A stretch of DNA of 64,000 nucleotides from Telopea speciosissima (GCF_018873765.1 NC_057925.1:2682927-2746926), one strand, 5' to 3'; positions 45,316 through 60,173 are shown, counted from the stretch's first letter. Numbers and translations: made by a program. Notes: generated by a model from the letters alone, not told the origin.

Positions 45316-45550
45316 GATATTGGTATCACTACTAATATTGATTGGCCAGTTAGTACCAAATTGATCCCAATACAAAAAAGCTACTTTTTGACCTTATCAA
45401 TGTCATATCAGTATTGATCACCATCGATATTGGTGTCACTACTAATATTGATTGGCCAGTTAGTACCAAATTGATCCCAATACAAAAAAGCTACTTTTTG
45501 ATCGTATCAATGTCATATCAGTATTGATCACCATCGATATTGATACATAT
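45316..45550. repeat. 110-bp tandem duplication
   Basis: GATATTGGTATCACTACTAA at 45316 is repeated at 45426 with only a few differences, then a partial third start, GATATTGATACAT. The unit is made of ATCGATATTG/GTATTGATC-type words. Confidence 0.8.
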
Positions 45551-45559
45551 CTATCGATA

Positions 45560-46760
45560 CAATTAATACGATACCTAAATGCTCTCTCTCTCTCTCTACT
45601 TATGTGTAGAGTTCTAGCAAAAGAGGGGGGGAGAGATTATATATAAGAATCAAACTACAGAAACCAGAAGAAAAAAAAAAAAAAGAGGACAGTAAGGTGA
45701 AGAGAAGGAAAAGAAAGGAGGCATCACTATCTAATCCCTCTCATACATAGAGGTTTCTTCTTGTGCCTTCCAAGTTCTCTAATGGTGACAAACCTTGCCT
45801 TGCTTACATAATGAACCTAACTCCAGTTTACAAGTCAATTAATGGATCATCTTTGCAGCCGCCATGACCATGAGTTTACTTGCAAAGAGTAACTGTTAGG
45901 CCAATAATGGCTTCAAGAATCCCTTATTGTTTGGCATACAAGGTTTCTTCTACTTACGTTTCTAAAGTCATTAATGGCTAAGGATTATTTTTTTCTAATT
46001 ATAGGTGATTCCCTTCAGTTTTTCGTACCAACCTAATCAATTATATTTATTTCAAACCATAGCTTTTAAAATCAGATTTGACCTTCAATGCAAAAATAAC
46101 TGGTGGGTTCCCCTTCATTTGGATTCGGATTTCGATTCGGATTCTTGCATATCCATCAAATCGAAATGCTAAGAGCCTAAAGAGATTTTGCATTTGTGAT
46201 TGAAATGTCTTGGTTCGGGAGGGATGATTCATACCATTGTTTTGCCCTGCACCAAGGACCTAGACAAACAATGTAGAACTATAACTCTTCAACTTCCAGA
46301 ACTATAATTCGATAACTCCCAACATCTCAGTAGTATCTAAATTATATAATGCTTTAACATGTAAATAAAGAGTAAAGTAGATAACTGAGAGACTTGGTCA
46401 GATCAAACTTTTTTTCTTGATAAAGCAGCTAAAACATGCAATATGATAAACCCTAAAATGATGAACTTGCAATAGACATTACATACATATGCTCTTTTGG
46501 ATCTTTTGCATTGTCAATTGTTATCTACTTATAACAAACTACTTTCTTTAGCAATATCTTTCCACACAAACATAAAATCCTAGCTTTGTTGACTACTGTG
46601 CACACATGAAAATATATCCTCTCTAGCTTTTTCTAATTTTAATTTGGTCTACAACTTTGTCTTATTGGAACAATCAAAATACATCACAAGTCCCTTTGAG
46701 TCTAAGTTTTCAAGTTTTCGTCCATCGTGGGAGAAGAAAAACATATGATCAAACGGTCAT
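45560..46760. other. Intergenic, no gene recognised
   Basis: AT-rich. A CT microsatellite lies at 45582-45597. LTR-like words (CTCCCAACATCTCAGTAGT, ~46316) and a GATTCGG tract (~46122-46145) are present. No protein homology. Confidence 0.4.
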
Positions 46761-46766
46761 TATTAT

Positions 46767-46961
46767 TCTTACTATCAATTCGACTCCTCTACTTCCACCT
46801 GCCCCTACTGTCATGTGCGCCCCACACACAAGCAAGGCGGAATGTACCGCCTTACTCCTGCCCGAGCGGGGGTAAGGCGGTACTTTTTGTCGTGCTTGTG
46901 TGGGGGGGCACACGATAGTACCGGGCAGGCGGAAGTAGAGGAGTCGGATCCCTCTTACTAC
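46767..46961. mobile_element. MULE-type hairpin MITE (GACTCCTCTACTTCC ends)
   Basis: A 177-bp near-perfect foldback at 46776-46952 flanked by TCTTACTAT and TCTTACTAC (8 of 9). CGACTCCTCTACTTCC pairs with GGAAGTAGAGGAGTCG. The centre ACCGCCTTACTCC/GGGGTAAGGCGGT repeats the core seen in unrelated hairpin families. Confidence 0.85.
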
Positions 46962-47449
46962 ATAACAAAAGTTGAAAATCCATCCACTAATTATGATCCA
47001 CATCCTACGTCCATTAATATTAATGGTGAAAGAATACCTCCTTCATCGTGGGTGAAATGAAACTGTCTCCATTCCTTTTCCCATGCAAATCAAAGGATTC
47101 AGATCTCCATGACAAGGAGAAATTCTTTCTTTACCAGGGGTGAAGAGGAATTGGTCCTAGATTTTATAAGATGATTAGGGTAAAAAAGAATTGGGTTTTT
47201 GGATCAAGTGGATTAGTTGGAGATTGGGGAAATATCACAACTCACATCACCAGTGGTGGTTGAAGGAAAGTTTATTCTTAAAATATATTACTTTAATCCA
47301 TGCAATAATAAACTCATTGCAAATATCTCATAGGGATTCACAAGTATCTCCTTGTGCCCCCCCCCCCCCCTCTCTTCTTGATTTTATATGATTTCGTTTT
47401 TAATAAAATGCCAGGGGCCAACCCAGGTCTCAGATAATATTCGAGTTAA

Positions 47450-47605
47450 AAAAAAAAAATCAGCTATTGATTCAGCCACTAGTCCTGTAAGGACAATTGC
47501 CAGGTAGATAACAACTGCAGTGACTGTCATTCGCATGTCAATCGCAATTGCATCACCCTTTGAGAACATTGAATCCAATGCATTTGCCACCATCCTGAGA
47601 ACCAT
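47450..47605 (-). pseudogene. Acyl-activating enzyme (AAE17/18-like) fragment, minus strand
   Basis: The minus strand reads [20 protein letters not shown] then [20 protein letters not shown] and [12 protein letters not shown]. In plant peroxisomal AAE17/AAE18 acyl-CoA synthetases the matching stretch is ..[46 protein letters not shown].., shown here as a pattern from memory. The flanking residues do not continue the family, the usual Pro after IDM is Arg, and there are no neighbouring exons. It is therefore an isolated exon piece. It lies ~1.1 kb from a later exon of the same gene in the opposite orientation. Confidence 0.8.
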
Positions 47606-47699
47606 TTTTTCAAACACTTTAACATCATAAACACAGAAGGATTGCTCTCTCTCCCCTGAAATTGGGAGCAGAGCAGCAGAGCATGAATTTTCATTTTTC

Positions 47700-48360
47700 A
47701 TGTTGAGTAGTACTTTCTGACCATGGTTTCAAAGACCAGTCTGGCTGATTAAACTGGGTTATCCAGAACAAGTTGCTTGCTGGTTTTCATGGCTCAATTG
47801 AAGACCCATTTACTGGAACAATGACCCAAGAAGCTTTGGGCCATGAATTTTCATCAAACTCCCTAGATTTGTATGTCTATCTTGAATGCTGACTGGTTGC
47901 ATGGTTCCTATGCACACAGGACCGCTTGAATTTACCATTGAACCTGTTACTTTCTGACTGGTTGTGTGGTTCCTATCTTCACCTTGTTCATGTTCTAGAT
48001 TGAATTGTTCCTATGACTGATTGGTTTCATTGTATTTATATTCTTTGGTTATAAACTAGGTTTTGAAATGATATTTTCCCTGATTTTGCTTTCAGGACTT
48101 CATACATAGAGGAGGTAAAAATTTTCCTCTATATAGGTAAAGGTCACTGTTATTTAATGCTGGATGTTTGAATATAGTAAATGACGTGTGATTTGTGTAT
48201 GTGAGTGTGTCTAATACATAAAAAAAAACTACCCTCATCTTCATCCCTTGCTGGTTTATTTATAATGTGTAATGGTATAGCTCCCATGCTCATTTCTTCA
48301 TCTTTGTTTATTTTCTATACCTTGTATTGTAAATGATGAATGCAGTAATTGTAATCTTAG
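47700..48360. other. Spacer between the two AAE fragments
   Basis: Contains two copies of TGACTGGTTG(C/T)(A/G)TGGTTCCTAT at ~47889 and ~47955 and otherwise AT-rich sequence. No further AAE exon could be read on either strand. Confidence 0.4.
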
Positions 48361-48399
48361 GCACCAGCATTACTGGAGAAACCTCCAATTTCTATGGTG

Positions 48400-48665
48400 A
48401 CCAATGTAAAACCTAACACGATGCAGAGAAGAATGGAAATCGCAAACACAATCACACAATGCGCTCAAAGATTTACGTGGTTCGGCAAGTCAACTACGTC
48501 CACAGTGAGATGAGATCTATTTCACTATCAATGGAGAATAGGGTTTCAGTCGCTCATTCCTCACACCTCTTTCAGATTTTTCCATATAGAGAAAGAACTC
48601 TCGCTACAGGTCTATAGCGAAACCCTATACAGGAAATTTACCGAAATACCCATATAGTCCTTCAA
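48400..48665. mobile_element. LTR-like fossil related to the 18628-19090 unit
   Basis: AAAGATTTACGTGGTTCGGC with CTACGTCCAC matches the TTTATGTGGTTCACC...CTACGTCCACGG part of the earlier unit. Both are followed by ..TTCACTAT.. and AGAACTCTC/CCCTAA-type leader words. Further related words (GGTCTTGACGAGCTC, GAGACCGAAACC) reappear at 49120-49205, beyond the AAE fragment. Ends not defined. Confidence 0.4.
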
Positions 48666-48733
48666 AACCAATGGCCCCCCAGAGGCTCCACACAGCAGTC
48701 CATCATCAGAAGTCAAGACACCAAAACCTCAAC

Positions 48734-48910
48734 AACCGATGGCTTTCTTCAAAGGCTTATTACAGGCCTATCATCGAATGTTGTGGAGGTACAGAGCTTG
48801 CATCTTTATACATTCAAGGAAGCTTTCTGCAACAAGAAGCCTTTGGAGCATTTAGTACAGCATCAATGACAACTGGCTTTGTCATCCTTGATGAACATGG
48901 AGTTCCTTAT
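48734..48910 (+). pseudogene. Acyl-activating enzyme (AAE17/18-like) exon fragment, plus strand
   Basis: Reads [40 protein letters not shown] and [18 protein letters not shown], then a GT donor (TTAT|GTGAGA). This is the conserved acyl-adenylate region ([16 protein letters not shown]) of AAE17/18. It is exceptionally well conserved, yet the next exon (PDDQPCVGEVGLFP-like) is absent downstream and the preceding exon is missing. It looks like a displaced exon of a pseudogene copy rather than a working gene. Confidence 0.82.
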
Positions 48911-49239
48911 GTGAGACTCTGTTATTCCCCATTTCCATTTTCAATGTTCTAAGAATATTGTGTCTAAAAGCATGCCTGAAGTCCCCACTGTTAAGAAAAA
49001 TAATGCCCAGAAGTATATATTGTTTCGAAAGTACAGAATTACCCTTAGAGCCCAAAAACGACCAACTAGTCAAGGTCGAACCAAAACTAAACATATGTTA
49101 AAATACATATTGTTTCGAAGGTCTTGACGAGCTCTACACAACTCACTGTCTTCGGGAATGATGTATCCGTTTTTAGACCATCCGAGATTGTTTCGAGACC
49201 GAAACCAATTAGTGTCTTACCGAACATAAATCCTTTTCA

Positions 49240-49860
49240 TGATGAACAGTTGAGCCATATTAGGATAGTGAAGGAGTTTCCAAGAAATGCTTCAAACAAA
49301 TTACTGAGGAGAGTTCTAAAGGACGAAGGCTTCGTTTGGTTGCAAAGGATATTAAAGAGAAGGGAAGTGAAATTTTCATACTTAAAAAATAAATTTTTTT
49401 AATCATTACCCCATGTGACACCATGTGACAATATATGTAACTCCAAATCATTTCATATTTGGTTATTAAATTTTACTTTACTTTGCATCCATTTCCCTTT
49501 GATTTAAAATTTAAAATAAATATTACATGTAAAATGTATCTTTACTAGATATGGTAAGAAATTTATGTAGTTTATACAATCACATGGGATAATGATTACA
49601 AAAATTTCGTTTTTTAGGTTTGAAAATTTTTCCTTCTCTTCCTTTTAATTTTCCTTGTATCCCTTTAATTCCCCTTGCAACCAAACGGATCCGAAATGAA
49701 GAATAAATTTACTTCCCACAATCAACTTTAGCTGTTATGATCATGTTCCCCATGAGACGGTTCACAGAAAGCCTGTTGAATGAGCTGATGGGCAGAGGAT
49801 AGTGATGGGTTCTCCCCAAAGTGAGAATCCTTCTACAGGCAATAGTGAGGATGTCAGTGA
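49240..49860. other. Intergenic, no gene recognised
   Basis: AT-rich. No protein family or clear repeat end identified. Confidence 0.4.
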
Positions 49861-49864
49861 TCAT

Positions 49865-49940
49865 AGATCGCAATTTGGGGCCGATTCCAGCCGATTTCAA
49901 TTCAATCCGGAACCGATTCCGGGTTTTTAAATCCTGATTG
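49865..49940. repeat. Dispersed GATTC-rich repeat, short copy
   Basis: CGCAATTTGGGGCCGATTCC through CCGGGTTTTTAAATCCTGAT, with the family's TTTTTAAA end. It lies ~210 bp upstream of the PORR gene start. Confidence 0.5.
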
Positions 49941-50150
49941 CTATCAGAGATTCAACACAATTATGCTAGCATGGACAGTGGGAGGATCAAATGGCCAGTA
50001 TCCCATTTTATAACAGGGGAGGATGGTATTGGTCATGGTATATTCTTTGTCCATTTTATGTCCTCCTTTTCTAGCTAAATTTCCAAAAAACCATTTGAAG
50101 GAAGGGAAGTACTAAAAGCAAAGGAGCAGAAAGCAAGCGCTTCAGCCCAC

Positions 50151-51452
50151 ATGATATTGACAAGTGCAGCTCTCTACTTTCTGTGGAGACTTGGCTCAGC
50201 CCCTGCCCGTGAGACCAGCAAGCTTTACCAACACCTCCAATGGCGGGGGCTGGTGAAGGTGAGGCTGAAATGGGTGAAGAACAGAGGCCTCGACCATATC
50301 ATAGACAGAGAGACCGATCTCAAAGCTGCTTGTCTCCTCAAAGAGGCAATTAAACGAACGTCCACCGGCTTCGTCACCGCCAGGTCTCTCTCCGACTGGC
50401 AGAAGCACCTCGGCCTCACTGTTCCCGTTCTACGCTTTATCCGCAGGTACCCAACTCTCTTCCATGAATTCCCTCACTCTCGTTATGCCAGCCTCCCTTG
50501 CTTCCGCCTTACCGACACAGCTCTTGTCTTGGACGCACAAGAACAGAGTATACACGAAGCCCAAGAGGCTAATACCGTCGAAAGGCTCTCTAGGGTTTTA
50601 ATGATGTTCAAAAGCAAGGCGATTCCCTTCAAATCGCTCCTCCCTTTGAAATGGGATTTGGGTTTGCCTGATAGTTTCGCCGCCACAATAGTTCCGAAAT
50701 ACCCAGATCATTTTCGTATCGTTAAGTCGCAGAACGGGCTTTCGTCTTTGAGCCTTGTTCGATGGAGAGACGAATATGCTGTATCCGCATTGCAGAAGAG
50801 CAATGAGACTGAAGAATTGAGTGATACGTATCGGCAATTTAAGAAGGGTAAAACGGCGTTGGCATTCCCAATGAGTTTCCCAAGGGGCTACGGTGCACAG
50901 AACAAGGTGAAGGCTTGGATGGAGGATTTTCAGAAGTTGCCATACTTTTCACCTTATGAGGATTCCTCACAGATCGACCCAAATAGCGATCTTATGGAGA
51001 AACGGGTAGTCGGGGTTTTGCATGAGCTTTTGAGCTTGACTATTCACAAGAAGACTCAGAGGAACTACTTGAGATGCTTGAGACAGGAACTGAATCTACC
51101 TCACAAGTTTACTCGGATTTTTACGAGATACCCAGGGATATTCTATCTCTCTTTGAAGTGCAAAACGACGACTGTGGCAATAAAAGAAGGGTACCAGAGA
51201 GGGAAGTTAGTTGACCCACATCCCCTCGCCCAAATAAGGGAAAAATATTACCACGTCATGAGGTCTGGGGTTCTCTATCGGGGTAAAGGTGTGCATTTGA
51301 TTCCAGAGAAAGAGGGTCTGGTTAATGGTGAGGTGGGTGGGATTGAAGAACCAGATTCGGAGGAGGAAGGTGTTGAGACAAGCGATGAATGCTATGAGGA
51401 GGATATGTCAGAGGTTGAGGTGGAATCTGAGGAGTCGTCTGAGGAGGAATAG
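50151..51452 (+). CDS. PORR-domain organelle RNA-binding protein (WTF1/RPD1 family)
   Basis: 433 aa, single exon, ATG at 50151. The N-terminus (~1-35) has the look of a mitochondrial or plastid presequence (few acids; Arg, Ser, Leu-rich). The plant organelle RNA recognition (PORR, formerly DUF860) domain spans about 35-375. It starts VRLKWVKNRGLDHIIDRETD and includes LRFIRRYPTLFHEF, LTDTALVLDAQE, LMMFKSKAIPFKSLLPLKWD, the LPDSFAATIVPKYPDHFRIV block and RIFTRYPGIFYLSLK. The last ~40 residues are strongly acidic (runs of Glu and Asp). PORR proteins such as WTF1 and WTF9 bind group II introns and promote their splicing. Which organelle and intron this one serves is not visible. Single-exon structure is usual in the family. 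Confidence 0.92.
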   Translation: MILTSAALYFLWRLGSAPARETSKLYQHLQWRGLVKVRLKWVKNRGLDHIIDRETDLKAACLLKEAIKRTSTGFVTARSLSDWQKHLGLTVPVLRFIRRYPTLFHEFPHSRYASLPCFRLTDTALVLDAQEQSIHEAQEANTVERLSRVLMMFKSKAIPFKSLLPLKWDLGLPDSFAATIVPKYPDHFRIVKSQNGLSSLSLVRWRDEYAVSALQKSNETEELSDTYRQFKKGKTALAFPMSFPRGYGAQNKVKAWMEDFQKLPYFSPYEDSSQIDPNSDLMEKRVVGVLHELLSLTIHKKTQRNYLRCLRQELNLPHKFTRIFTRYPGIFYLSLKCKTTTVAIKEGYQRGKLVDPHPLAQIREKYYHVMRSGVLYRGKGVHLIPEKEGLVNGEVGGIEEPDSEEEGVETSDECYEEDMSEVEVESEESSEEE

Positions 51453-51459
51453 CAATTAT

Positions 51460-53990
51460 CTGAAAATGTTTTAACAGGACAGCTTGTTCCTGGGGTAAGG
51501 CTAAGCTGTGGTATTAGCAAGCTACTGTACCTTCTATACATACAGGGATGCATGAATGAGTTGCGTAACTTGATAGCTGCATTTAAGTTATGGTTTTTAG
51601 GTTGCAAATTCATGGATTTGAATGAATTTCTTTTTCTGCAAATTTTGTAGTTCAATTAATATCTGTCTTCTTTTCACGTACTGCAGCTAATACAGAATTT
51701 ATACCTTTTGGTTTCTATTTTACTATTTGCTCTTGAATAATTTGCTGCTTATGGATTTATTTGCTTCTACTAAAGGAAATGGAATGTTAGCTATAAAATA
51801 GATCAAGATGTTAATAAGAGATACTAAATTTATTTTTGCATTACTTGAATTCTATTAAATAATCACTACCCAATGTTGTCATGACTCATGACACCATATT
51901 ACTTTAGTTTGTAGCATGGAAGTGAAATTTGTAAAGTTTCAGTTGTGTCTATCATCTTCCATGACTTAATACCCCCGTCTTGATTCTGTTGTTCCAATTA
52001 GAATTAAATGCATTTGAATGTCTTCGGCTATTCGCACATATTTATCATTCTGTAAAACAATGTCTGCATTTTTCCCTGGTTTACATCACTATTAGATAGA
52101 TTGTTTCCCACTAAACAGAAAAATATCTAGTTCAATGCTCATTCTAAACTCCAGTTAAACTTTTGATAATTTTTTTTCTTCGTCCTTTTCTCTTTCTCGG
52201 GGGGAGGGGATTGCTTAGTTTTTAAAGGAAACCTGGTAAAAGTATACCCTTGGTAATCAGATAAGACAATTGGAAGATTTTATGGTTAGCAATGCTGCAA
52301 TAGTAAGTGGATGGGATAGCAATGAACTTTATGAAACGATAGAGTTCAATTAAAGCTGGAAAGGAGACAAATCTGTTTCTGGGATGACATACAATGCGGA
52401 GATTCTCTTCAGTATGTTTCTTCAAGTATATGTCGCTAGCAGCAGAGAAAGGAGCCATGATGAGTGGCAATCTTTTAGGTTTTGGTGCTACAAAGAGAAG
52501 ATTTTATTGAACTATTTATTCTTCAGAACTAGAGAAAAGTATGGCTCATTTGTTGGGAACCCTGAGAGAGATTCAACAGTACTAAAGTGAGCAGACCAAA
52601 GAATTTTGATGTAGAAAGAAGTCTCTTTCTTGTGACTTCTTTTTACTTAGCTTACTTTGAGGATCCTATGCCATCTTTCCTAGCTAGGGTCCTCTGGTGA
52701 TTAGATGTTCTGTTGAATGTGAATTTCATCAACATATCTTAATTGGCCATCACCCAATGACTGGGAAGTGCTCCCTGTAAATGCACATCGGTTTTACTAG
52801 ATGGCGATGGGCCAATTATTCATCTTCTTTTACCATTTTGTGTTTCTTGGATGTGTTTTGGCATTCAATATTTTTTAAAAGGATTAGAAGTGCCCCAAGA
52901 GGTGTTAGAGGTGACAGTCTTGCATGCAGTGGTCATCAATCAAGTGAAGAAGCCCTGGTAGTCATGGTGCCTAAGCATGGCCTGCCACCATGGCACCTAG
53001 CCTTAGCCTAGGTGGGGGTCCCCCAAGTCTCCAAGGCACTCACCATATGTTACATTCCAGACTATATTTTACAGTTATTTATATATATTATATTTTTTCA
53101 TAGTTTAGTTATATATTCCATTTGGCAAAAAAAATTTTGCACAACCTTCATAGTAAGGCCTTTCTATGTGGTCCACCTTATTGTGCGACATGGAAGGGGG
53201 TGGTGTAGCAATTCCATCTGTTGAATAAATGTGTAATCGTCTGATCTGTCATATGTGAGATTTAAGGACAAATTCAATCATTACCTTGCATTTACGACCA
53301 CTCATTCATTTCAAAACTTGACATTTGTGCAGAGGACCTTGTGTCCTACCTGTCCACAAAATTTTGGACCCCCTTCAATCTGTTACATGACAGATATTAG
53401 GGCCATAAAGGAATGCCTTCCTAAGAGCAAACTGCCTGTCTTATATATTTTATAATCTTCATGTTTTAATAACCACTAGGTATATAAAACAGGAAGAACT
53501 ATAAAATACATAAGAGGATCGGTTTTCTTGTCTAGTTTTATAAATTATGGTTTTTTATAGGCAAATAATATAGTTTGTCATCTTTTCCTGATTCTAGGCG
53601 CCTTGATGGTCAAGGCAACTGGATGCCTCAACCATCAAGGAATGCCTTGTTGCCTGGACAATGTGCATGTCTGTCCATGTGTATGTATGCTTTGGGACAG
53701 GGAATTTTCCATTTGTGTTTTCTTACTAGATTAGTTGACCGTTGACCTAATGTTTTTAGTGGCTTTAAGGTTTTCTCAGACTTGATTTTTGCATTAGGAA
53801 GAGAAAAGAGCTGGAGTTCTCTATTTGTGTCTTTGACTAGATACTTGTCTTTTGACAGGATATTTTCAATGGCTTTAAGGTTTTATCGGAAGTGATTTTG
53901 TGGCTTTATGAGTTTAGGACAACACCCCCCCCCCCCCCCCAAAAAAAAAAAAAAACCTAAATGGCTTACTTTTGCTTACCTGCATTTGGA
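51460..53990. other. Intergenic, no gene recognised
   Basis: Starts with the PORR 3' region, then AT-rich DNA. CCACCATGGCACCTAGCCTT with GGGGGTCCCCC at ~52988-53022 and GGCGCCTTGATGGTCAAGGC at ~53598 belong to a degenerate GCCTTGG-type dispersed repeat. A C17/A15 junction lies at 53927-53955. The open stretch 52384-52587 shows no family. Confidence 0.45.
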
Positions 53991-53994
53991 ACAG

Positions 53995-54294
53995 GTACAA
54001 CCATAGAAGTACCACTTAGGGTTGCTCTGGTTGACAATGGCCGACTCCATGACATTAGGTATCTGTATAATGCATTCTTAAATTGATGTTTTGGCTTTGT
54101 GGGTAATTTTGGGCTTATTTTTCCCTTGGGCTGTGGAGAGAGAGATGAACTACTTGAGGGGAGATGATTTAATTCTCTGCCTTCTTTGCTTTATTCCTTC
54201 TAGGAATCTTAGTCAACTCAACCTTGCAAGCTATGATGGCTTTGTTACTGAAAGCATAAGAGAGGTTTTTGGAAATTCAGTACAAGGAAAAATG
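53995..54294 (+). CDS. Unrecognised spliced coding fragment (two exon-like blocks)
   Basis: Two blocks join in frame: 53995-54058 (after TTTGGAACAG, before GTATCT) and 54204-54294 (after TTCCTTCTAG, before GTCTGC). The joined frame reads TTIEVPLRVALVDNGRLHDI, then RNLSQLNLASYDGFVTESIR and EVFGNSVQGKM, without a stop. Composition is protein-like and the phase agrees across the junction. I do not recognise the family. No start, stop or further exons could be placed, so it may be the middle of a small gene or a pseudogene remnant. It lies between the PORR and helicase genes. Confidence 0.35.
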
Positions 54295-54309
54295 GTCTGC
54301 GTCTGCATT

Positions 54310-55020
54310 CTGCCACTAAAGAATTTGCTCTAAGCTAGTCTTATCTAAATTTTTTTTTTAAAAAGAAAAAAAGACGGGGGAGAATTTAAGCCATGCTGGA
54401 TAAATTTGGTCTGAATTAACTTAATTTAAGCCATGCTCCTTATTTAAGGAGCCTCTTTCTGATGTTTCAAAAGTGTCTACTGTCTAACTTATGCTGTTTG
54501 GGGAACATACAATCTTCTCCCCAAGTCACCTATGAAATAATCCCATTTGAATACATGTACTTACATTCTGTTCACCTTGACTTTTATAAATTTGGCTGCA
54601 AACTGTTATCTCAGGAAAGTACTGGTGTAAAATATGGCTCTTCCTATCCTGTATTAATATTTTTACAAATTCATTCTGTTCATCATTTTTATTTTTTGTT
54701 CTGTTTGGTATGGCTCTTCCTATCCTTTGTCTAACATTTTTTACAAATGCATTCTGTTCGTCATGTTCGTTTATTGTTTTTCTGTTTGGTGTTCCATTAA
54801 AAAGTAATTACTGCTAAATGCTAGCTTGGTACATACTTTTTTCCTATCCAACATCAACACAGTTTCATGGTTTTATTCTGCGTATTCTAAGTGATCAGCA
54901 AGATGGAAAGGAGCTTTATTTGGTGTAGGAATGCTGCTACGAAGTCGAGAGTTTTGCTGGAGATACATAATGAAGATGGAACCACTTTTTTATATTAGGA
55001 TTTTGATATACTAATTTGAC
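54310..55020. other. Intergenic, no gene recognised
   Basis: AT-rich. ATGGCTCTTCCTATCCT is repeated at ~54636 and ~54709, with ACAAAT(T/G)CATTCTGTTC after each (a ~73-bp imperfect tandem repeat). No protein similarity found. Confidence 0.4.
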
Positions 55021-55028
55021 CTTACCCA

Positions 55029-55135
55029 TGTTGGGGTTCCATGCAAAAGCAACAATCCCACATCAGATGTGAATAGCCTGTTGTGAAGGCTTATAAGATT
55101 GAGTTTTATAAAGTCCCAACAAGTGGTATCTGAAC
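55029..55135 (+). mobile_element. Miniature LTR (TRIM-like) fossil, one terminal repeat plus primer site
   Basis: A 93-bp unit (55029-55121) begins TGTTGGGGTTCC and ends AGTCCCAACA. Two bases later comes TGGTATCTGAAC, resembling the initiator tRNA-Met primer site. Terminal repeats this short are typical of plant TRIMs. No second terminal repeat was found within ~1 kb, so it looks broken. Confidence 0.6.
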
Positions 55136-55604
55136 TGGGTATGGAGAAAAATCTTTCAGAAAATATCTCAGTTCTCATTCTCAATAACCAAGTGAACCAT
55201 CTTGTATCACGAATTGAGAAATGCATTCTCTCCCTTCTTACTGGCTTAGCGCTTATAGGATCCACCAGATTTCAAGGACTATGGGTGTGGTTACGGTAGA
55301 AACAGAGGTCACTCAATTCAAACGCTTGCACACACACAAAAGGTAAAGTTTGTTGATTTTCACATCTAAGGACAACACGATTTGTTTTTGATTTACGTAT
55401 ACAATGACAAAAAACCCCTCTATCTGAACACAAACATCTTGAAGATGATTGGTTGGTATACTTCCTTTGTGAAGGGCACTTCCAAATTTATTTCCGTCCC
55501 TCTTTCTCAAATGGTTTTAGACCTTATTGAAGAGTGATTCAGGTTGCCCAACCAAAAATAAAATGTTGTAATGGAATTCAGGTGGAATTTCATAACTTGC
55601 CTGC

Positions 55605-55760
55605 AGTTTTGACCAGCCGATTCCAATTCGGATTGGTTGAAATCAGCCAAAACTAGATACAATCTGCCTTAACCCTAGTTTTTTGGAAGGAGATCGACAG
55701 AGCCGGATCAAACAGAATCAATAATGCACTTGGCAGATCTGATTCGATCGCAATTCTTAA
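55605..55760. repeat. Dispersed GATTC-rich repeat
   Basis: CAGCCGATTCCAATTCGGAT through GATTCGATCGCAATTCTTAA, with CTTAACCCTAG in the middle. Non-coding. Confidence 0.45.
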
Positions 55761-56428
55761 TGTACAGACAAGTAAATGTTTAACCCATCGAATCAAAACA
55801 AACAGGAGAATGTGAACTTTTTTCTTCCTGAAAGTGCTCTGGATTTATTTGAGTCACTCCAAATATTACAATGACAGTAAACCCCACCAGAAAAAAAAGG
55901 GCCAAGTACTCAACAAGCAAGAAGATGAAAAATCCAAAACAAAAGGACATGACCACAGACATGACTGGTCCCGCTCATCAAAATAGGTTGAATAGAACAT
56001 GCCTCTAAGAGAAAAAACTGCCAAAACTGGAGCTTCCCCTCCCTTTCATTACATATCCTACAACCTATGACCCACCCAGATTTCAAAAGGGTAAAAAAGA
56101 CAAACTAAACTCAAAATACACTAAATCTGTTAGCTGTTTCTCACTGCAACCACCACCTCTCCCCCAAAAAAAACCCCATCATCTCAATGAGAAGTTTCAC
56201 CATTTCTTCTAAGCATCAAACACATTGAAGGGTGGGGTTGGCACCAACCCCTAATTCCTACATAAAAATTTTATATAAAAACTTCCAACAGCTGGAGCTG
56301 GACAACAAGAAGGGGCTTCAACAACACTCCTGAGGTAAAAGAATTATACCTTGTAAACCTATAAACTAAGAAAAAGATGTATGCACCATTCTGGGGAAGA
56401 AAAGAGTCCCTTTAAATACTAGGGATGT

Positions 56429-59664
<3,236 letters not shown>

Positions 59665-60173
59665 TCATCAGCAAACAATCATGATGCACCATATACTTAC
59701 ACAAATTTAATGTATCGTGACCACGCCAGTCTGAACAAGAAAACCGTTATGCTCATCATATCATCACGTTTTCAAAATAAGCACATAAATATCTAAGAGG
59801 CAGCATGCATAGCAAAGCCAACAACCAATCTGAATAAGAAATACAAGATTATAATAAACTATGAGAAAGCAATAAAGACACAAAGTACCAGCATATACTG
59901 TTGTGAGCCTTGCTACTCAAGTTAAACAAATGCAATCCAGGGTTCCAAAACCCGACTCAGATCACTTTTGGGCCCAGCCAGAAAACAATCACTCAACAAT
60001 TAAATGTAATGGCAAACTCGTAAATAATCAGTGTGTTTGACGTGCTATTTGATAATCAAAAGTGAAATATTGAGGAGGGGCATACTAGGAAGAGGTGATA
60101 AAATAAGGACAACAAGGGATAAAAGAAATAGGCAAGGGCAGTTTTGGAAATAAGGAAATAGATATGTTACAAA

